Of a DNA stretch of 34,224 bases, positions 25,166 to 34,224 are shown one piece after another (position 1 is the first letter of the stretch; each line of letters begins with the position of its first letter). The notes under the pieces are model-generated. The model was given only the letters and a program-made list of their open reading frames with translations, had not been told where the DNA came from and ran no database searches. The stretch comes from Prevotella sp. UBA5379. Lineage in GTDB: Bacteria; Bacteroidota; Bacteroidia; Bacteroidales; Bacteroidaceae. The position numbers were made by a program, and so were the translations under genes. The stretch lies in the NCBI GenBank assembly GCA_002409785.1, contig DHOX01000024.1, positions 1 through 34,224 of the forward strand, read 5' to 3'.

Positions 25166-28100
25166 ATGAAAAGACGACTTGCCTTGATAGCAGTAATATT
25201 ATTGTCATGCAGTGCTACAGGGAATTTTCTCTATGCTTCACCTGCACCACAAAAAATTACGCAGGACAACACTATCATCAAAGGTAGCGTTGTAGATGAA
25301 AAGGGAGAACCGGTCATTTCCGCTAGTATTACGGAAATAGGAAGTACACGCGGAGCGATTACTGATGTAGACGGGAATTTCTCTCTGAACACGACTCCAG
25401 GAGCCAAGATTCAAATCTCATACCTCGGTTATAAAACCGTAATTACCAAAGCGGCCAACGGCATGAAAGTGCAATTGGCACCGGACAATGCCATGCTCGA
25501 CGAAGTAGTTGCAGTAGGCTATGGCCAGCAAAAGAAGGTCGATCTGACCGGAGCCGTTGCCAATGTGGACCTGAGTCAGACTCTGGCCTCCCGTCCGGAA
25601 CAAGACGTTGCCAAAGCCCTTCAAGGGGCTGTCCCCGGCCTGTCTATCGTAAATTCCAGCGGAGACATCAACGGACAGCCTACTATCCGAATCCGTGGAC
25701 TGGGAACTTTATCCAACGGTCAGGATTCATCACCGCTGATCATCGTCGATGGAGTACCTACTGACGACCTGACCATGATCAACAGCAATGATATTGCTTC
25801 CATTTCCGTGCTGAAAGACGCAGCATCCTCCTCGATTTACGGTAGCCGGGCTGCTTTCGGCGTCATTCTGATCACCACCAAGCAAGCCAATAAGGGTGAC
25901 CGCATCTCCGTGAAGTATGAAAACAATTTCGGTTGGGACAATGCAACCGTGCTTCCCAATTATCCAGATGTTCCGACCCAGCTCAAGGCTGCCATGTCAG
26001 CAAAGAGCAGAGCAGGAGCTGCTTCCGTGGAACTCTTCGGAATGTATTTCGACCAGCTGCTCCCATACGCTGAGAAATGGGAAGAACAGAACCATGGAAA
26101 GAAGGGCTACAGCGTCATGACTCCTTACAAGGATGACAGTAATGTAGGGGATTACCGCTTTGTCAACGGACAGCCGATGTATTATGCCGATTATGATATT
26201 CGTAAGATCTGGTATAACAGTGCAGCACCTTCTTCAAGTCATAACATTTCTGTTTCGGGTTCCAGCGGCAAGACGACATTCTATACCTCCCTGGGATATG
26301 ACCACAAGCAGGACGTCATGAAGTTCAATCCGGGCAAGCTGGACAGATACAGTGCTACCGTCAACTTAAAGACGGATGCCACTGACTGGCTGACTTTAGG
26401 TACCCGCATCAACTTCTCCCGCCGGCACATGGGAAGCGCCAATGCCTATAATAACATTTATCAGTATCTCTGGCGCTGGGGTTCCTTCTTTATTCCGTCA
26501 GGCATCATGCAGGATGCAGACGGTACGCAGGAAGACTACCGTATCGTTGCCATGCAGAAACAGGCCTCCCGTTCGTACGATGTACATGATGTGACCCGCA
26601 TGAATGCCTACGCAACTGCACACATCACGAAAGACCTGACCCTGAATGCCGATTATACTTATCAGATAGACAACTATAATTACAGCTCCAGTAACAATAG
26701 TGTTTACGGTATGAACTGGACTGGGACCACCCCTACCTATATTGTCCAGCCGACAACAACAAATGCTTATCGCCAGAACATCAAGGTAAACAGGTGGAAT
26801 GCCAATGCTTACTTAAACTATGCGCACACCTGGAATAGTGTCCACAATCTTAATGCGATGATCGGTATCAACGGAGAAGACTACAGGTCAGATATGTTCG
26901 ATGCACTCAGGACACAACTTTACGACGAGAATTATCCACAATTGAATCTCGCATACGGAGACATGACCAAGGCCGCTATTGACGCCTCAACAGAAGACCG
27001 AGCTACAGCTGGTTATTTCGGCAGGATCAATTATAACTACAAGGATATTTACCTGTTAGAGCTCAACGGACGTTACGATGGCAGTTCCCGTTTCCCGCAA
27101 GGTGATAAATGGGCGTTCTTCCCATCCGGGTCACTGGGCTATCGCTTCACGGAAGAGCCTTACTGGAATCACCTGCATCAATATGTATCCAACGGAAAAT
27201 TCCGTCTCTCTTACGGAGAAATCGGCAATGAGGCTGTAGGTGACAATATGTTCATTTCCACCATCTCCCCAGTAAGTCAGAGTTCTCTTTACTGGCTGGA
27301 CGGCACGGGGGCTAAAGTCAACCAATTCTATATGCCAAGTTGGGTATCTTCAAAACTGACCTGGGAGCGTATTTATACGTTTGACATAGGAACCGATTTG
27401 AGTTTCTTCAATGATGAACTTACCCTTACAGCCGACTGGTATCAGCGGACGACAAAGGACATGCTCGCACCGGGCAACGCACTGCCATCAGCAATAGGTG
27501 ACTCTGCGCCCTATACCAATGCCGGCCAACTCCGTACACGGGGATGGGAAATCACACTGAGCTGGCGGAAGCAGATGAATAAAGACTTAGGACTTTACGC
27601 CAATTTTGACATCGGAGACTCCAAGTCTGTAGTCACAAAATGGAACAACTCCTCTAAGTTGATCGGACATACCGGAGACCGGGCATACGCCTACGAAGGT
27701 GAAACCTGGGGAGACATCTGGGGATTTGAGACCGACCGCTACTTTACGGAAAGTGATTTCAACGGAAAGAATGCTGACGGATCATGGAACTATAAGAAGG
27801 GAGTAGCAGACCAGACCGGAATACAGACAGACAACTTCGTATACGGCCCTGGTGACATCAAGTTCAAAGATTTGAATGGTGATGGAAAGATCGACGGTGG
27901 AAAAGGAACGGTAGAAGATCACGGAGATCTTAAAGTCATCGGAAACACGATGCCACGCTATGAGTATAGTTTCCATGTCGGAGGCACCTATAAGGATTTC
28001 GACCTTGACATCTTCTTCCAGGGTGTCGGAAAACGCGATATGTGGACCCTGTCTTCATTTGCCTTTCCGGAAATGCGTTCCGCTGACCTTGCCATTTACT

Positions 28101-28525
28101 CCAACCAGACAAAATACAATGTGTATGATCCTGATAATGGGATCGTGAACATCAGCGAGAAGAATGAGTTTCCTTGCCTGTATGCCGGTAATGAGGCTGC
28201 CGGTAACGTAACCGCTCTTGCTGCCTACGGAGGTTGTCACAACTACTATCCGCAGTCCAAATACCTTGTGAACATGGCTTATCTGCGGTTGAAGAACGTG
28301 ACCTTGGGCTACACCGTACCAGGATTCATTTCCAAGAAGTTCTACATCCAGAAACTGCGCGTTTACTTCAGCGGCAGTAACCTCTTCCTCCTTCACAAAG
28401 GCAGCGGGAATCTTCCTGTAGATCCTGAAATGAATGACGGCCAAGGAAGTTTGAGTTACGGTACCTGGGGACGTACTTATCCTATCACACGTACCTGGTC
28501 ATTCGGTGTTCAGGTAACACTCTAA
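25166..28525 (+). CDS. SusC-like TonB-dependent transporter, second locus
   Basis: A 1119-residue outer-membrane transporter. It has a signal peptide, a carboxypeptidase-regulatory-like domain at about 37-110 (IIKGSVVDEKGEPVISASI), a TonB-box-like DEVVAVGYG and a plug with RIRGLGTLSNGQDSSPLIIV and YGSRAAFGVILITTK, then the barrel, ending in WSFGVQVTL. It is about 110 residues longer than the SusC in region 1 and only distantly similar to it, so the substrates probably differ. It is paired with the SusD-like gene 36 bases downstream. Its neighbours on both sides act on peptidoglycan peptides, so a cargo of muropeptides or peptide-bearing glycan is suggested, but glycan or glycopeptide import in general would also fit. 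Confidence 0.95.
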   Translation: MKRRLALIAVILLSCSATGNFLYASPAPQKITQDNTIIKGSVVDEKGEPVISASITEIGSTRGAITDVDGNFSLNTTPGAKIQISYLGYKTVITKAANGMKVQLAPDNAMLDEVVAVGYGQQKKVDLTGAVANVDLSQTLASRPEQDVAKALQGAVPGLSIVNSSGDINGQPTIRIRGLGTLSNGQDSSPLIIVDGVPTDDLTMINSNDIASISVLKDAASSSIYGSRAAFGVILITTKQANKGDRISVKYENNFGWDNATVLPNYPDVPTQLKAAMSAKSRAGAASVELFGMYFDQLLPYAEKWEEQNHGKKGYSVMTPYKDDSNVGDYRFVNGQPMYYADYDIRKIWYNSAAPSSSHNISVSGSSGKTTFYTSLGYDHKQDVMKFNPGKLDRYSATVNLKTDATDWLTLGTRINFSRRHMGSANAYNNIYQYLWRWGSFFIPSGIMQDADGTQEDYRIVAMQKQASRSYDVHDVTRMNAYATAHITKDLTLNADYTYQIDNYNYSSSNNSVYGMNWTGTTPTYIVQPTTTNAYRQNIKVNRWNANAYLNYAHTWNSVHNLNAMIGINGEDYRSDMFDALRTQLYDENYPQLNLAYGDMTKAAIDASTEDRATAGYFGRINYNYKDIYLLELNGRYDGSSRFPQGDKWAFFPSGSLGYRFTEEPYWNHLHQYVSNGKFRLSYGEIGNEAVGDNMFISTISPVSQSSLYWLDGTGAKVNQFYMPSWVSSKLTWERIYTFDIGTDLSFFNDELTLTADWYQRTTKDMLAPGNALPSAIGDSAPYTNAGQLRTRGWEITLSWRKQMNKDLGLYANFDIGDSKSVVTKWNNSSKLIGHTGDRAYAYEGETWGDIWGFETDRYFTESDFNGKNADGSWNYKKGVADQTGIQTDNFVYGPGDIKFKDLNGDGKIDGGKGTVEDHGDLKVIGNTMPRYEYSFHVGGTYKDFDLDIFFQGVGKRDMWTLSSFAFPEMRSADLAIYSNQTKYNVYDPDNGIVNISEKNEFPCLYAGNEAAGNVTALAAYGGCHNYYPQSKYLVNMAYLRLKNVTLGYTVPGFISKKFYIQKLRVYFSGSNLFLLHKGSGNLPVDPEMNDGQGSLSYGTWGRTYPITRTWSFGVQVTL

Positions 28526-28561
28526 TATAATAGTACAGCGACAAACAAAAAACTTAGTAAT

Positions 28562-30283
28562 ATGAAAAAATCTATTATATACATATTTGCAGCATCTATC
28601 CTGCTGCTATTTGCCAGTTGTAATGATTTCCTCGATAAGACTCCACGAGATACTTTTACAAACAGTCCTAAATTCTGGAGCAATTCCAATGATGTACAAA
28701 GCTATAGTAACAAGTTTTATGATGACTACATAGGTTTCAATTATGGAGGAAGTTTCGGATGGTTCTATTTCAAGAGCCTCAGCGATGACCAGGCCAATGC
28801 AAGTTTCGACAACTGGACCTATATCACCGTGCCCGCTACTTCAAGCAACTGGAGCGGCAATTTCACGGAAGTCCGCAGAGCCAACTATTCCCTTCAAGGC
28901 CTGGAGACATCCACTCTTCCCGCATCGGACAAACTGTACTATTCAGCTATTGACCGATTGAACCGTGCCTGGGCCTATTACCAGCTTGTACGGGAATATG
29001 GTGATGTACAATGGATCGACTATCCTATCCTGGACCTCAATGACACGAACATTTACGGAAAGCGTACTGACCGCGACGTAGTCATGGACTCTGTCCTCAA
29101 CGATCTTGACTATGCCATCACGAACCTTCCTTCCAACATCAGTGACAAGACAAAATGGAGCAAAGAAATGGCTGAGGCCATGAAAAGCGACATCTGCCTG
29201 TATGAGGGTACCTATTGCAAATACCGTACGCTTACTGATAACGGGAAAGCACCGGATCTGGATCGTGCCAAGAAATACCTGCAGGAGTCTGAAGGTGCAT
29301 CTGAAGCTATCATGAGTTCCGGCAGATACAGTCTGACGCCTAATTATGGAAATATCTATAATTCCCTGGACCTGTCAAGTAATCCGGAAATCATTTTCTA
29401 CCGCAATTATGAAAAGGATATTGTCATGCATGGAACGGTTGACTACACCAGTGGCTCCTCTGAGCAACTTGGTATTACGAAAGATGCCATAAATGCATTT
29501 CTGTTCAAGGATGGCAAGCCATTGGCAACCACTACGCTGGATAAAGATGATAAGGCTGTAGAGAACCAAAATGGCAATTATTCCGTAGAAGGGATGTTGA
29601 AGAACCGCGATAAACGACTAAGCGTGCTCATCGACTCTATCATCTGTTTCAAGAACCACAGTTGGGCGCGCCTGGATGAAAACGGCAACACTCCAACCGC
29701 TGCCCAGCAGATGACTTCCTCCACCGGTTATACGATTAGGAAATATGACAATACCACACTTGACTCCTACTATCGGAATAATACCAATACGAACTATACC
29801 GATTGCCCACTGTACTGGTATGCCGTCATTCTCCTGAACGAAGCAGAGGCTAAGGCAGAACTGGGTACCATCACACAAAGTGACCTGAACCAGACCATCA
29901 ATCTGTTGCAAAGTCGTGCCGGACTGCCTGACATGACCACGCAACCGGATGCTGACCCAGCCAACAATATGGGTGTAAGCAATTTGATCTGGGAGATACG
30001 CCGGTGCAGACGCTGTGAACTGATGACAGATAACTGGTATCGCTATTGGGACCTGGTACGCTGGCACCAACTGGACAAACTGGACAGCCAACAGTATCCC
30101 GACATCAACCGGGGGGCCAATGTATCAAATGTAAAGGATAGTACAATGACCGTAGATAATGACAAATACCTTATCGGGACGGTAAAGACCCGCACATTTG
30201 ATAAGAAATATTATTTCTATCCTGTTCCAAGCAATGAGATCAACTTGGACAAGGGGAATATCCAGCAAAATCCTGGATGGTAA
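28562..30283 (+). CDS. SusD-like surface lipoprotein, second locus
   Basis: A 573-residue RagB/SusD-family protein with lipobox LLFASC (Cys20) and the usual start CNDFLDKTPRDTF. The helical core includes YSAIDRLNRAWAYYQLVREY, and the C-terminal SusD region has YWYAVILLNEAEAKAELG, RRCRRCELMTDNWYRYWDLV and the ending PVPSNEINLDKGNIQQNPGW. It is the substrate lid of the SusC transporter encoded before it. A strong terminator follows, so most transcripts probably end here and the amidase gene is expressed less or separately. Confidence 0.95.
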   Translation: MKKSIIYIFAASILLLFASCNDFLDKTPRDTFTNSPKFWSNSNDVQSYSNKFYDDYIGFNYGGSFGWFYFKSLSDDQANASFDNWTYITVPATSSNWSGNFTEVRRANYSLQGLETSTLPASDKLYYSAIDRLNRAWAYYQLVREYGDVQWIDYPILDLNDTNIYGKRTDRDVVMDSVLNDLDYAITNLPSNISDKTKWSKEMAEAMKSDICLYEGTYCKYRTLTDNGKAPDLDRAKKYLQESEGASEAIMSSGRYSLTPNYGNIYNSLDLSSNPEIIFYRNYEKDIVMHGTVDYTSGSSEQLGITKDAINAFLFKDGKPLATTTLDKDDKAVENQNGNYSVEGMLKNRDKRLSVLIDSIICFKNHSWARLDENGNTPTAAQQMTSSTGYTIRKYDNTTLDSYYRNNTNTNYTDCPLYWYAVILLNEAEAKAELGTITQSDLNQTINLLQSRAGLPDMTTQPDADPANNMGVSNLIWEIRRCRRCELMTDNWYRYWDLVRWHQLDKLDSQQYPDINRGANVSNVKDSTMTVDNDKYLIGTVKTRTFDKKYYFYPVPSNEINLDKGNIQQNPGW

Positions 30284-30296
30284 CAACCTCAAAAGA

Positions 30297-30336
30297 GTTC
30301 AGGGACTGTTTATATCACAGTCCCTGAACTTTCATT
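30297..30336 (+). terminator. Strong hairpin terminator after the second susD
   Basis: GTTCAGGGACTGT (30297-30309) and its exact reverse complement at 30317-30329 form a 13-bp stem with a 7-base loop, followed by a T-rich run. A shorter echo of the stem (AACAACAGTCCTGA) occurs at about 30341. Confidence 0.85.
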
Positions 30337-30414
30337 TTTAAACAACAGTCCTGACCTCAGAAAGACAGAAACGAAAACGTTGATTTAACTTCAGACAGAA
30401 TAAAACTTAAAAGA

Positions 30415-33400
30415 ATGAAGAAACAGATAGTACTTAATCTTCTATTACTCGGATGGTTTGCCCCTCTTTTTGCTCAGGGACCAACTTTCACGAGGAATGA
30501 CTACCAATCTATTGAAAGCATTTTAAACAGTTATACGAAGGGGGTACAAACAGGAAAGATCAAAGTAGATTCCATTCAATCTGCAAATGATACACTTACC
30601 GTCTATGCCACAAGCAATTTTTCCTATGTTCCCTTCAGAGAGGATAATTACACAAGTCTCATACAAAGACTAAAGGACACTTTATCCCCACAACATTCTT
30701 TTAAAAATATCCGTATCATCTCAGACGGCAAGAGTATCTGTGACTTGATTCCAAGGTCGTTCTTATCTCCGAAGGCTAAACGACCCGCCTTCACCAACCC
30801 CAACAATATTCCTCTTGTCAAAGACCTGGACAGACCTTATACGCCAACCCGTGGTCTTTACGGAAGACATCTTGCAATGTGGCCAAGCCACGGCGCCTAT
30901 TACGAATTAGGACTTCAGCGCTGGGAATGGCAACGTGCAAGGATGTTCCAAACTGTCGAAGACAAATATACAGAAAGTTACGTTTTACCCTATCTCGTGC
31001 CGATGCTTGAGAATGCCGGCGCTATTGTCATGCTGCCCCGGGAAAGAGACCCGAATCCATACGAGGTGATCGTAGATAACGACGGCCATGAGGCCACCTC
31101 ACCCTATTATGAGAAAAACGGAAGCAACTTATGGAGAAACGGAGAGGGAACAGGATTTGCTTATCTCCGAAAAATCTACAAGGATTTCGAAAATCCGTTT
31201 ACAGAGGGAACTTACCGGGAGACCGAAACGGTAAGTAAAGAAAAGGATGCAAGCACCATAACATGGGCTCCGGACATCCCTGAGGACCGCAATTATGCGG
31301 TATATGTATCTTATAAATCATTGCCTAACAGCACCACCGCAGCCCGCTATACCGTATACCATAAAGACGGGAAGACCTCTTTCTCCGTCAACCAGAAAAT
31401 GGGCGGCGGCACCTGGATCTATTTAGGCACATTCGATTTTGGCAAAGGGACGAAAGGAAAAGTAGTACTTTCCAACTATGCCAGGAAGGCTGGAAGCGAA
31501 ATTACAGCAGATGCGGTAAAGTTTGGTGGCGGAATGGGTAATATTGCCCGCCGTGCAGATCCGGACAGTATCATCCGCAACACAAAGACAGACCGCAGGA
31601 GTGAACGTATCGCCCGCAATGCCTACCAGCCAAGGATCGATTACCCTTACCTCGTCAGCGGCTATCCCCGCTTTGAAGAGGGTGCACGCTACTGGCTGCA
31701 ATGGGCAGGGGTCCCGGACAGCATCTACTCTCCCACTCATGGACGAGATGACTATGCCGATGACTATAAAGACCGCGGAACATGGGTCAACTATCTGGCC
31801 GGAGGCACAAAGGCCGCACCCGATTACAAGGGACTGAATATCCCGGTTGACCTCTCCTTTGCCTTCCACAGTGATGCCGGAACCGTTTATGGTGACTCCA
31901 TCATCGGCACTCTCGGCATCTATGACTCCCAGAAATACAACGGGAAGTTTGCTGACGGCACATCACGAATGGCCTGCCATGACCTGTGTGACCAGGTCTT
32001 GTCAAGTATTACCCATGACATCCGTACGCTCTATGAACCTAAATGGACTCGGAGGGGTATGTGGGATGCCAGTTATTATGAAGCCTGGGAGCCACGGGTG
32101 CCGGCAATGCTGCTCGAACTCCTGTCACACGAAAACTTTGCAGACTTGCGCTATGGGTTTGATCCCCGCTTTCAGTTTACAGTAAGCCGTGCTATCTATA
32201 AGGGAATGCTCCGCTTCTTAAGTGACGAATATGGTTACAAATATGTTGTCCAGCCATTGCCTGTGGATCATTTTGCCGCAGTACTGTCAGGAGCCAGTAA
32301 AGTAAGACTAACCTGGAACGCCGTGAATGATTCTTTGGAACCAACGGCTGTCCCTGAAAAATATATCGTCTATAAACGAATAGGAAATGGAGATTTCGAC
32401 AATGGAACTGTCGTGAAGAAAACGACTTATACCTGTAAGATCCCCGTTGATGAAGTAGTCAGTTTTAAAGTCACTGCCCTCAACAAAGGCGGTCAGAGCT
32501 TCCCGTCAGAAATACTCTCTGTCGGGATTTCATCCCGGTCTACAGCCAAACCGGTCCTTGTCATCAACGGGTTCGACCGTATCAGTGCCCCCGATGACTT
32601 CACCTCATCAGATGGCAAGGAAGCCGGATTCCTCACCGACATAGATAATGGAGTACCTTACAAATACTGCATCAATTATGTGGGAAAGATGAAGGAGTAC
32701 CGCCGTTCTATACCATGGACAGATGATGATTCAGGAGGATTCGGTGACAGCTATGGCAACTACGAGAAAATGGTCATAGCAGGAAACACTTTTGATTACC
32801 CTGCCCTCCATGGAAGATGTATCATGGATGCCGGCTACAGTTTTGTCTCAGCAAGTAAAGCAGCTGCTGTAGCCAATCATCTGCTCAATGCACAAGACTA
32901 TTGTGCTATAGACCTGATCCTCGGTAAGGAGAAGCAGACCAAGTTAGGACGTCCCGGAGTAACTCCTCTGAAATTCAAGACTTTTGATTCTGATTTACAA
33001 AGTGCCATTACAGACTATTGCAAAGCCGGTGGCCGGATTTTCATCTCAGGCTCTTACGTGGCCTCAGACTTATGGTTCAATCCGCTGGCTCCCGCAAAGG
33101 ACAGTGACAAACTCTTTGCACAGAACATACTGAAATATAAATGGCGTGATGACAGGGCTGCCACTGACGGGGAAATCAAATTTGTAGCCTCCCCACTGAC
33201 GACACAGCAGGAAGAATTCAGTTATTACAACAAACCCAATGAGACCTCCTATGTAGTCGAGTCACCGGATGCCATAGAACCGGCAGACTCCTGTGCCTAT
33301 ACGGCTTTACGCTATTCGGAAAACAATCTCAGCGCAGGCATTGTATTTGGCGGTTCAGCGCAGGACCACTGGCGCACGGTGGTCTTCGGATTCCCGTTTG

Positions 33401-33468
33401 AATCGCTAAAGGGAGATGCCATAAGAAGTTCCCTGATGAAAAAAGTCCTGAGTTTCTTACTCAAGTAA
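30415..33468 (+). CDS. Amidase_3-type muramoyl-L-alanine amidase with inserted golvesin-like domain
   Basis: A 1017-residue exported protein (signal peptide ends APLFAQ); homologues are often labelled xanthan lyase. Motifs of zinc-dependent N-acetylmuramoyl-L-alanine amidases are split: His159 (WPSHGAYYE) and Glu182 (TVEDKYTESYVLPYL) come early, while His485 (SFAFHSDAG) and catalytic Glu568 (PAMLLELLSHENFAD) come about 300 residues later. Between them, residues about 262-371 form a golvesin-like beta domain (YAVYVSYKSLPNSTTAARYT, GGGTWIYLGTFDFGKG). After the amidase come an FN3-like module (about 626-703, KVRLTWNAVNDS) and a C-terminal alpha/beta domain (710-1017, PVLVINGFDRISAP) of unclear role. 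It probably cuts MurNAc-L-Ala bonds outside the cytoplasm, though activity on another substrate remains possible. The gene lies 21 bases before the phosphoesterase. Confidence 0.85.
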   Translation: MKKQIVLNLLLLGWFAPLFAQGPTFTRNDYQSIESILNSYTKGVQTGKIKVDSIQSANDTLTVYATSNFSYVPFREDNYTSLIQRLKDTLSPQHSFKNIRIISDGKSICDLIPRSFLSPKAKRPAFTNPNNIPLVKDLDRPYTPTRGLYGRHLAMWPSHGAYYELGLQRWEWQRARMFQTVEDKYTESYVLPYLVPMLENAGAIVMLPRERDPNPYEVIVDNDGHEATSPYYEKNGSNLWRNGEGTGFAYLRKIYKDFENPFTEGTYRETETVSKEKDASTITWAPDIPEDRNYAVYVSYKSLPNSTTAARYTVYHKDGKTSFSVNQKMGGGTWIYLGTFDFGKGTKGKVVLSNYARKAGSEITADAVKFGGGMGNIARRADPDSIIRNTKTDRRSERIARNAYQPRIDYPYLVSGYPRFEEGARYWLQWAGVPDSIYSPTHGRDDYADDYKDRGTWVNYLAGGTKAAPDYKGLNIPVDLSFAFHSDAGTVYGDSIIGTLGIYDSQKYNGKFADGTSRMACHDLCDQVLSSITHDIRTLYEPKWTRRGMWDASYYEAWEPRVPAMLLELLSHENFADLRYGFDPRFQFTVSRAIYKGMLRFLSDEYGYKYVVQPLPVDHFAAVLSGASKVRLTWNAVNDSLEPTAVPEKYIVYKRIGNGDFDNGTVVKKTTYTCKIPVDEVVSFKVTALNKGGQSFPSEILSVGISSRSTAKPVLVINGFDRISAPDDFTSSDGKEAGFLTDIDNGVPYKYCINYVGKMKEYRRSIPWTDDDSGGFGDSYGNYEKMVIAGNTFDYPALHGRCIMDAGYSFVSASKAAAVANHLLNAQDYCAIDLILGKEKQTKLGRPGVTPLKFKTFDSDLQSAITDYCKAGGRIFISGSYVASDLWFNPLAPAKDSDKLFAQNILKYKWRDDRAATDGEIKFVASPLTTQQEEFSYYNKPNETSYVVESPDAIEPADSCAYTALRYSENNLSAGIVFGGSAQDHWRTVVFGFPFESLKGDAIRSSLMKKVLSFLLK

Positions 33469-33489
33469 TCCCTGAAAGCATACAGCGTC

Positions 33490-34204
33490 ATGGAAAAAAG
33501 ACAATTCACGAGGACAGTCCTGCTGGTCATCATGATCTTCATCTCATCGCTTGGGGGCCTCTCTGCGAAGGCGGGAGAGCCTTTCCGGTTTGTCGTACTT
33601 ACCGATATTCACATTAATGCCAAGAAGGCAGATGCCATAGAAGACCTACGACATTCCGTCGATCAGATCAACACCTCAGACAGCATCGACTTCATCCTGG
33701 TAACGGGCGACATTGCCGATGAGGGCGACCGGGCATCACTGCTGATAGCCAAGAAAGAACTGGACCGGCTGAAAGAACCTTATTACATCATTATGGGCAA
33801 TCATGACCAGAAATGGAGTGAGAGCGGGTGCATGGACTTCAAGAACATTTTCGGTTATGAACGTTTCCGCCTGGACCATAAAGGTTACCTCTTCCTCGGT
33901 TTCGGATGCGGGCCGATGATGAGAATGGCTCTCGGGCACATCTCTCCCGAAGACATCGACTGGCTGAAAAAGGAACTGGCACAAAACGGGAAACAGGGTA
34001 AACCTGTATTTATGGTAACGCACATTCCTATGCTTCCTCAGGATATGGACAACTGGTATGAAGTGACAGATGCTGTCCGGGCCTATCCGGTAAAAGCCTT
34101 CATCGACGGACATTATCATATTAACCGCTATACGACCTATGACGGTATTCCCGCGTTTATCAACATTACTAATCTCAGGCGCAAAGGACACCGGTTCGGT
34201 CAAT
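33490..34204 (+). CDS. Calcineurin-like metallophosphoesterase (partial)
   Basis: The first 238 codons are visible; the window ends inside the gene. A signal peptide (LLVIMIFISSLGGLSAKA) sends it out of the cytoplasm. The two-metal site is complete so far: Asp39 and His41 (TDIH), Asp74 (TGDIAD), Asn104-His105 (GNHD), His178 (VTHIP) and His208/His210 (DGHYH). It should hydrolyse a phosphomonoester or phosphodiester; the substrate cannot be told. It follows the amidase by 21 bases and is probably co-transcribed, so a phosphorylated sugar or wall-linked phosphate is one possibility (inference). Confidence 0.9.
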
Positions 34205-34224
34205 ACAACGAGTATGACATTACC

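Noticed and set aside
31423..31869. 148-codon minus-strand frame within the amidase gene
   Set aside because: It lies opposite the golvesin and amidase coding sequence, which has clear catalytic motifs; a shadow frame.

Overview
The window looks like chromosome of a gut-type Bacteroidales bacterium, most likely Bacteroides or a close relative. The grounds are two SusC/SusD pairs, a hybrid two-component-type sensor with propeller repeats, many lipoproteins, and upstream boxes of the form TAnnTTTG(C), the -7 element of the Bacteroidetes housekeeping sigma factor. No rRNA, tRNA, CRISPR array or intact insertion sequence was seen.

Region 1 (1-12053) is a polysaccharide utilization locus. A divergent sensor regulator, cut by the window edge, faces a colinear run of surface glycan-binding lipoprotein, SusC-like transporter, SusD-like lipoprotein and two tandem GH30-type glycosidases. 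One GH30 carries a lipoprotein signal and the other an ordinary signal peptide. The target glycan cannot be read from sequence. Two long inverted repeats that compete for one strand lie between susD and the first GH30.

Region 2 (12054-17059) is mostly minus strand. A gene-poor stretch with traces of decayed coding sequence is followed by a Fic protein with an AbiEi-like N-terminal domain, enclosed by 43-bp near-identical direct repeats. Next comes a probable operon of LolD-like ABC ATPase, CvfB-like S1 RNA-binding protein and MATE exporter.

Region 3 (17060-20800) is core metabolism: asd on the plus strand, a 92-residue orphan gene with its own promoter and terminator, and a convergent ilvA-ridA operon, where RidA clears the reactive enamine made by threonine dehydratase.

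Region 4 (21480-34204) is the most interesting part. An exported NlpC/P60 endopeptidase, an L-Ala-D/L-Glu-type dipeptide epimerase and an exported transglutaminase-fold protein are followed by a second SusC/SusD pair, a 1017-residue Amidase_3-type protein (muramoyl-L-alanine amidase fold, with a golvesin-like domain inside the catalytic domain) and a calcineurin-like phosphoesterase cut by the window end. Together these read as a putative peptidoglycan-fragment scavenging locus: outer-membrane capture, amide cleavage, peptide trimming to L-Ala-D-Glu, and epimerization for catabolism. No glycosidase and no dedicated regulator for this SusC/D pair is visible in the window.
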